A stretch of 64,000 nt of DNA, from contig NZ_CP069421.1 of the NCBI RefSeq assembly GCF_018118585.1, positions 248,001 to 312,000 on the forward strand. Direction: 5' to 3'. Position numbers and translations under genes: made by a program. Positions 59,392 to 64,000 of the stretch are shown in pieces. Under the pieces are notes generated by a model. The model had not been told where the DNA came from, did no database searches, and saw only the letters and a program-made list of their open reading frames with translations. The stretch is from Aristaeella lactis. Its GTDB lineage: Bacteria > Bacillota > Clostridia > Christensenellales > Aristaeellaceae. How positions within the stretch are numbered: the stretch's first letter is position 1; each line of letters opens with the position of its first letter.

Positions 59392-59844
59392 TTACAACTG
59401 AAGTACGTATTTCCAGGCACTTTCCTCCGGATCGTGGAAATAATGCTCCTCAACCCGGTCCAGCTTATAGCCGCATTTTTCAAAGGTTTGCTGCATGGCT
59501 TTGTTGGTGGATCTGGTTTCTCCGCAGAAACGGAACATGCCGTCGTTCTTCATTTCTTCGGTCACCCGGTTCAGCAGCCGGCCGGCGATGCCCTGGTTCC
59601 GGTAGTCCGGATGTACGGAAACGTTCATGATCTTGACGTAATCATGTTCACCTTTCCAGTTGTAGATGAATACATTACCGATCAGTTTGTCACCGTCGGT
59701 CATGGCGTAATAGACAGCCCGTTCGTCCTCCAGCAGTTCACGCCAGTCAGCTTCCTTCCAGCGGTCCGGAACGGGGAAACAGAGCTCTTCAAGCCCCAAA
59801 ATGGCATCCAGGCTTTCAATACCCAGTTTTTTGATTGTATACAT
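59392..59844 (-). CDS. GNAT-family N-acetyltransferase, RimI-like tandem copy 1
   Basis: A 150-residue acetyltransferase with the loop HPDYRNQGIAGRLL and a motif B of NKAMQQTFEKCGY. It is a tandem duplicate of the gene at 59867-60346. Near the 3' end both copies share an 85-bp DNA segment with no differences. GGAGAG precedes ATG 59844. Confidence 0.9.
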   Translation of the reverse strand: MYTIKKLGIESLDAILGLEELCFPVPDRWKEADWRELLEDERAVYYAMTDGDKLIGNVFIYNWKGEHDYVKIMNVSVHPDYRNQGIAGRLLNRVTEEMKNDGMFRFCGETRSTNKAMQQTFEKCGYKLDRVEEHYFHDPEESAWKYVLQL

Positions 59845-59866
59845 GATGATATCTCTCCAGTTTTGA

Positions 59867-60346
59867 TTAAATATCAGTTTTAGCGGACGGATCAGGGATG
59901 TTCAGCACATATTTCCAGGCGCTTTCGTCAGGATCGTGGAAATAATGCTCCTCAACCCGGTCCAGCTTATAGCCGCATTTTTCAAAGGTTTGCTGCATGG
60001 CTTTGTTGGTGGATCGGGTTTCCCCGCAGAAACGGTACATGCCGAGCTTTGTCATGTCCTCCGTTACCTGGTTCAGCAGCTGGCCGGCAATGCCCTGGTT
60101 CCGGTAATCCGGATGAACGGAAACATTCATGACCTTGACATAGTCGCGTACGCCCAGCCAGTTGCAGATGAATACGTTGCCGATCAGCTTGTCACCATCG
60201 GTCATGGCGTAATAGACATCCCTGTCCCGCTCCAGCAGCATGCGCCAGTCTTCTTCCTTCCAGCGGTCCGGGGCGGGAAAGCACAGTTTTTCCAGGTTCA
60301 GAATGGAATCAAGGCTTTCGATGCCCAGCTTTTTAATTGTGTACAT
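59867..60346 (-). CDS. GNAT-family N-acetyltransferase, RimI-like tandem copy 2
   Basis: A 159-residue sister of the preceding gene, alike over the whole length (HPDYRNQGIAGQLL, NKAMQQTFEKCGY) with a short extra C-terminal tail (PDPSAKTDI). The middle differs at many residues, while the 85-bp segment encoding the C-terminal part is identical. GGAG lies before ATG 60346. Confidence 0.9.
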   Translation of the reverse strand: MYTIKKLGIESLDSILNLEKLCFPAPDRWKEEDWRMLLERDRDVYYAMTDGDKLIGNVFICNWLGVRDYVKVMNVSVHPDYRNQGIAGQLLNQVTEDMTKLGMYRFCGETRSTNKAMQQTFEKCGYKLDRVEEHYFHDPDESAWKYVLNIPDPSAKTDI

Positions 60347-60369
60347 GATGATATATCTCCAATCAGTGT

Positions 60370-60840
60370 TTACAGGATTTTTTCCATTCCCACTTTGTAG
60401 GGAACGAGGCCCAGTTTTTCATAGAAAGCCATGGCGCCGGGGTTGCAGCTCCAGACGTTCAGGGTGACGTTATAGGCACCCTTTTCCCGGGCAAAGGCAA
60501 GGATATGCTCATACAGCGCCCGGCCGGCACCCCAGCCGCGGGCAGCTTCGTCCACACAGATATCGTCAATGTAGACAGTGGTGTGTTCCACAAGCAGCTG
60601 GCCGCCGGAATGCTGCATGATACAGAAGCCGTGTCCCAGGACGCGGTCTCCGTCATCCACGCAGACGAAGACAGGCGTTTCGTCATCCGCGAGGATTATT
60701 TCCAGTTCCGCGGCGCTGTATTTGGTGGCCGGCCCCTTGAAAAGATCGGGCCTGCCGTTATGATGGACCATATCTACCTGCAGCAGCAGGTTCAGGATCA
60801 CGGGAATATCCCGTGGTTCAGCGCGTCGTACAGTCAGCAT
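60370..60840 (-). CDS. GNAT-family N-acetyltransferase
   Basis: A 156-residue acetyltransferase not closely related to the tandem pair. Loop motif AARGWGAGRALYEHIL and an N-terminal MLTVRRAEPRDIPVILNLLLQ are typical; the C terminus has NPGAMAFYEKLGL. GGAG precedes ATG 60840. It is the first gene of a minus-strand run with the two GNAT copies and vanZ. Confidence 0.88.
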   Translation of the reverse strand: MLTVRRAEPRDIPVILNLLLQVDMVHHNGRPDLFKGPATKYSAAELEIILADDETPVFVCVDDGDRVLGHGFCIMQHSGGQLLVEHTTVYIDDICVDEAARGWGAGRALYEHILAFAREKGAYNVTLNVWSCNPGAMAFYEKLGLVPYKVGMEKIL

Positions 60841-60978
60841 GGCAGGTTGGCTCCTTGCTTGGATTTGGTTCAGGCAAACCTGTCATACATATTATCAAAC
60901 GAAAAAGAATGCCGTCAATGTTCCGTTTTCAGGAAGGGAAATACAGGATTAAAACAGAAAAACAGATAAGGGTCTGTC

Positions 60979-61007
60979 ACGTTTTTCAGTCTGAAACGTT
61001 ATATAAT
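60979..61007 (+). promoter_or_regulatory. promoter with palindrome before the YjdF-like gene
   Basis: A consensus TATAAT lies at 61002-61007. The -35 region is covered by ACGTTT-TTCAGTCTG-AAACGT (60979-60999), an inverted repeat of 6-bp arms. No standard -35 hexamer is visible, so the palindrome may bind an activator or repressor. The rest of 60841-60978 shows nothing I can name. Confidence 0.55.
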
Positions 61008-61063
61008 GAGAACGGTATTGTGTGATCAGCGGGCAGGCCTGTCTGTATATAAACGGAGGAACA

Positions 61064-61906
61064 ATGATGAAAAGATCCGGCAAAAAGGTTTGGTACAGTC
61101 ACCGTGGAACGGTGATCGTTTTTATTATCCTCAGGGCGCTGGTGGTGCTGACCGGTGTGCTTTCCGCCCTGCGGGGAGATTATGAATCGGTTTTTATCTC
61201 GGTGATCACCTTTTTCCTGCTGCTGCTTCCCAGCATCATTTCCAGAAAGCTGCGGATCGAACTGCCCAGCACGCTGGAGATCATCCTGCTGTGCTTCATC
61301 TTCGCGTCAACCATCCTGGGGGAGATCAACAAGTTTTATGTGCGCGTACCCCACTGGGATACAGTGCTGCATACGATCAACGGATTCTGTTTTGCGGCAA
61401 TCGGTTTTTCGCTGGTGGATATGCTGAACAGGCACGAACGAGTATCGCTCCGCCTTTCGCCTCTTTTCCTGGCTATTGTGGCCTTCTGCTTTTCCATGAC
61501 CATCGGCGTACTGTGGGAGTTTTATGAATACGCGGGAGACCGGTTCTTTGTGCTGGATATGCAGAAGGATACGGTGATCAATGAATTCAATTCTGTTTCC
61601 CTGGATGAAACCCAGAACAATATTCCGATCCATGTTTCGGATATCACGGACGTGGCTGTCATTCATTCGGACGGCAGCACACAGGCCCTGGGACTGGGCG
61701 GGTACCTGGATGTGGGGATTCACGATACCATGAAGGACCTGCTGGTCAACATGGTCGGGGCGGTGGTGTTTTCCACCATCGGCTACTGCTTTGTGAAACA
61801 GAAGGGAAAAGGAAAATTCGCCCCGCGGTTCATTCCCCGTGTGCTGACAGACGGGGAGCAGGAAGAGAACCGTGAGACGAAGGAAGAACAGGATATTACC
61901 GGATAA
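61064..61906 (+). CDS. YjdF/DUF2238-like membrane protein
   Basis: A 280-residue protein with about six helices. The central WDTVLHTINGFCFAAIGFSLVDML resembles the DUF2238 (YjdF) pattern; a long charged extracellular loop (FNSVSLDETQNNIPIHVSD) and a glutamate-rich tail follow. ATG 61064 sits behind GGAGG with an adjacent ATG; the earlier in-frame start at 61022 overlaps the ribosome binding site region. Function is unknown. It ends 6 bp from the convergent amidase gene. Confidence 0.72.
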   Translation: MMKRSGKKVWYSHRGTVIVFIILRALVVLTGVLSALRGDYESVFISVITFFLLLLPSIISRKLRIELPSTLEIILLCFIFASTILGEINKFYVRVPHWDTVLHTINGFCFAAIGFSLVDMLNRHERVSLRLSPLFLAIVAFCFSMTIGVLWEFYEYAGDRFFVLDMQKDTVINEFNSVSLDETQNNIPIHVSDITDVAVIHSDGSTQALGLGGYLDVGIHDTMKDLLVNMVGAVVFSTIGYCFVKQKGKGKFAPRFIPRVLTDGEQEENRETKEEQDITG

Positions 61907-61912
61907 CGGGAT

Positions 61913-62680
61913 TCAGATAAGACTGTCGGAGATGGTCCTTCGGCCGAGCTCGCCGAAGTCAGGTTCTTTCTTTATAAAATCACAGATCATCAGGTTTTCC
62001 CTGCCGGGTTCAGCTTCGCTGAGCACCCTGCCGGAAGCGTCGAACAGCGCGGTGGGCGCCGTCTGGTGAGGGCTTGAAGTGTTGACGGTGAAAACCGGAC
62101 AGGCGTTTTCGACTGCCCGCGTCTGCACATGCCCCCGGATCAGGGCATAACGGTCCGGATCAGCGTGATCGGAAACGTCATGGAACAGGATGATGTTCAG
62201 ATCGGTTTTTGCACGGTAAAGCTCCCGGAAATACTCGGGGAAACGGACTTCAAAGCAGATGCGGATGCCGACCTTCAGGGAACCGATCCGCACAATGCCG
62301 TCCCGGCTGCCCGGATCAAAGTGATCCCTGTCCCAGCCCCAGAGGGCCCGCTTGTCATATTCCGTTACGGAGCCGTCCGGCGCGAAAAACAGGGCGGCGT
62401 TAACAAACGACGCGTTCCGGGAGAGGATGGTACCGGCCAGGAGAAAGATGTGGTGCCGGACCGCGGCATCCCTGAGCTGCCGGTGCGCTTCCTCCGAAAG
62501 GGCCTCATCAACAGCATCCGGGGAGGGGATTTCCAGCGGCGGATAACCCGTGACGGCGCACTCCGGAAAAACAAGCAGTTCAACGCCTTCCCGAACCGCC
62601 TGATCCACAGCGGCCAGGATACGGGACGTGTTTTCCGTGATGTTTCCGGTTACCGGAAACTGATAAGCACCGATCTTCAT
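61913..62680 (-). CDS. nitrilase-superfamily carbon-nitrogen hydrolase
   Basis: A 255-residue amidase with the Glu-Lys-Cys triad: E in FPECAVTGY, K in YDKRALWGW, C in RICFEVRFPE. The length and absence of a synthetase domain point to a small omega-amidase or carbamoylputrescine-type enzyme, but the exact amide is unknown. GGAG lies before ATG 62680. Confidence 0.9.
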   Translation of the reverse strand: MKIGAYQFPVTGNITENTSRILAAVDQAVREGVELLVFPECAVTGYPPLEIPSPDAVDEALSEEAHRQLRDAAVRHHIFLLAGTILSRNASFVNAALFFAPDGSVTEYDKRALWGWDRDHFDPGSRDGIVRIGSLKVGIRICFEVRFPEYFRELYRAKTDLNIILFHDVSDHADPDRYALIRGHVQTRAVENACPVFTVNTSSPHQTAPTALFDASGRVLSEAEPGRENLMICDFIKKEPDFGELGRRTISDSLI

Positions 62681-62704
62681 CAGGGGCTCCTTTCCACAGG
62701 CGTA

Positions 62705-63379
62705 TTACAGTACAAACATGAGATACAGGATCGGAAAAGCTTTCCTGATATCCCGGTTGAGCAGCAGCCAGGTGAGGCCGTAGAAAACGCTGACAATCAG
62801 CAGGGCCAGACCGCCGGTCAGGCTGCCTTTGGTCAGTATGTGCGCCAGGCCCCAGGTCAGCCCGGCGACAATCCCGCCATAGGGAATGAGCACATTGCTG
62901 CCGTGATGGAACCAGTTCTCAAAAGCCTTCTGGCCAAAGGAAATGATCAGGAGGACCAGACCGACTTCAAAGGCATAATAGATATACTGGAAAATGAATT
63001 TCAGCCAGCCGTTGTAGCGGAATTCCTTGATGACCTTGGAGCCGTTCCAGTCATACCAGGAGTAAACAAGCATCAGCACAAACAGAACGGCGACCACGGC
63101 CCACTGCCAGCCCTTCATCCGCGAACCGCGCGCGAGGACATCATAACCGAGCTCCGACTTCGCGGATCTGATCAGGAAGAAAATCATAAGGCCCCAGCAG
63201 ATGCAGGTAAGAACCCAGTGGCTGATGTTCTGCAGGTCGGACCACTCATTCATGGATCGTCCGTAGAGCAGCGGTTCAATAACGAACGCAAGCAGCAATT
63301 CTATTCCAAGGCAGGCAAAGGCCATCAGTGCATAGGACAGGAAAGGCCAGCCTTTGGTATTGTCAATACGTTTTTCCAT
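62705..63379 (-). CDS. membrane protein, possibly degenerate CPBP-type
   Basis: A 224-residue protein with about six helices. The C-terminal GGIVAGLTWGLAHIL resembles the H-containing motif of CPBP (Abi) intramembrane proteases, but the E-E-x-x-x-R and second histidine motifs are missing, so enzyme activity is doubtful. GGAGG precedes ATG 63379. The membrane topology is clear, the function is not. Confidence 0.65.
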   Translation of the reverse strand: MEKRIDNTKGWPFLSYALMAFACLGIELLLAFVIEPLLYGRSMNEWSDLQNISHWVLTCICWGLMIFFLIRSAKSELGYDVLARGSRMKGWQWAVVAVLFVLMLVYSWYDWNGSKVIKEFRYNGWLKFIFQYIYYAFEVGLVLLIISFGQKAFENWFHHGSNVLIPYGGIVAGLTWGLAHILTKGSLTGGLALLIVSVFYGLTWLLLNRDIRKAFPILYLMFVL

Positions 63380-63542
63380 TCGAAAAACCTCCTCCAGACC
63401 GGAAAATGATAAGGTAAACAATACCATTTTATTCCAGCCTGCGCAATGAGACGCGCTGTATGAAAAAAGCAATTATATCCAATACCGGCGGTATGGGACG
63501 GGATATGCTTTGCCTGTAAAAAACAAAAGGAGGAGGAACCCC

Positions 63543-63932
63543 ATGAACAACGAAACCTTTGAAGCCTTTAAAGCAGGGCGACTGTGCCTGGAGGACCGGA
63601 CGATCCCTTTTACGGACATTCCCTGGTCTGCCCATCCCGTATTTGAAGGAGTGGAGCTCAAGCACATCGTTACGGCCAGGGATACAGATGGCGCGTTCAG
63701 CTATCACCTGGTCCGTATTGCCCCCAACAAACGGATCGGGGACCACATCCATGAGACACAGCTGGAAACCCATGAGGTGATCGCGGGAGACGGAACCTGT
63801 ATCAACGGCGGGTTCAGCCAGCGGTATACCCCGGGCACGATTGCCATCCTGCCGGCAAAAGTGCACCATGAGGTGCAGGCGGGAGAACAGGGGCTTTACC
63901 TGTTTGCCAAGTTTTTTCCGGCACTTTGCTGA
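63543..63932 (+). CDS. cupin-domain protein
   Basis: A 129-residue single cupin. Motif 1 is IGDHIHETQLETHEVIAGDG (with two His and a Glu as metal ligands) and motif 2 PGTIAILPAKVHHEV. GGAGG lies before ATG 63543. The substrate is unknown. The convergent AraC gene overlaps its 3' end, and small cupins often accompany AraC regulators. Confidence 0.87.
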   Translation: MNNETFEAFKAGRLCLEDRTIPFTDIPWSAHPVFEGVELKHIVTARDTDGAFSYHLVRIAPNKRIGDHIHETQLETHEVIAGDGTCINGGFSQRYTPGTIAILPAKVHHEVQAGEQGLYLFAKFFPALC

Positions 63933-64000
63933 TCTCCAGCCCGGATCGCGTCCCGGTACTGGGCGGGGGTAAGTCCCACGACTTTCTGAAAGCATCTGTC
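63896..64000 (-). CDS. AraC-family regulator, 3' end only
   Basis: The minus strand at the right edge encodes CFQKVVGLTPAQYRDAIR, the end of the second helix-turn-helix of AraC-type regulators, then a short tail to a TAA at 63896. The gene continues beyond the window. Its last 37 bp overlap the 3' end of the cupin gene. Confidence 0.8.
   Translation of the reverse strand, partial: DRCFQKVVGLTPAQYRDAIRAGDQQSAGKNLANR

Noticed and set aside
62705-63379. Active CPBP intramembrane protease
   Set aside because: Two of the catalytic motifs are absent, so only a membrane protein is claimed.

Overview
The window looks like chromosome from an anaerobic, gut-type member of the Clostridia (Firmicutes), moderately GC-rich (roughly mid-50s % by eye). 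The reasons are strong GGAGG ribosome binding sites almost everywhere, the ribosomal order rpsM-rpsK-rpsD-rpoA-rplQ with rpsD inside the operon, a short thiC in a TPP-riboswitch operon with thiW, an NrtR-NAD salvage operon, YtrA-type GntR/ABC modules and dispersed AT-rich heptad repeats. The genus cannot be fixed from the sequence alone. There is no transposase, phage gene, CRISPR array, tRNA or rRNA.

Layout. 0-4.3 kb: a minus-strand run of small enzymes (methyltransferases, a GNAT acetyltransferase, GrpB, HAD, 2H phosphoesterase, P-loop kinase). 4.4-9.2 kb: thiamine operon (promoter, TPP riboswitch with terminator, thiW-thiM-thiE-thiD-thiC). 9.2-18.2 kb: more minus-strand small enzymes (Nudix, GNAT, methyltransferases, gluzincin-like peptidase, kinase) around a three-gene ABC-2 exporter and an ArsR-type regulator. 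18.2-25.2 kb: XRE regulator, pyruvate kinase, MMPL exporter divergent from a TetR regulator, SLC13-type permease. 25.3-28.5 kb: a large FtsX-type permease with no adjacent ATPase, followed by a modular palindromic repeat. 28.5-32.4 kb: GntR/ABC module, YczE-like membrane protein, secreted protein. 32.4-36.4 kb: NrtR-pncA-nadE and a nadD-pncB gene fusion, a complete route from nicotinamide to NAD. 36.5-39.7 kb: ABC-2 exporter and a small secreted protein. 39.7-49.1 kb: dnaE, gtrA and a GldA/GldF/GldG/DUF4340-type operon whose intergenic gaps hold copies of a composite repeat. 49.1-54.1 kb: the alpha-type ribosomal operon behind a long, highly structured 5' leader, and DUF2500 paralogues. 54.2-64 kb: thioredoxin-like lipoprotein-sized redox protein, CCA-adding enzyme, GH43 glycosidase, VanZ, GNAT enzymes with a tandem pair, YjdF-like membrane protein, nitrilase-family amidase, cupin, and the end of an AraC regulator.

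The most interesting items are the approximately 260-nt rpsM leader RNA (several nested helices, a GAAA tetraloop and a possible H-type pseudoknot), the NadD-PncB fusion under NrtR, and two families of intergenic repeats whose hairpin arms covary between copies. All functional calls rest on motif and family recognition by eye; no database search was possible.
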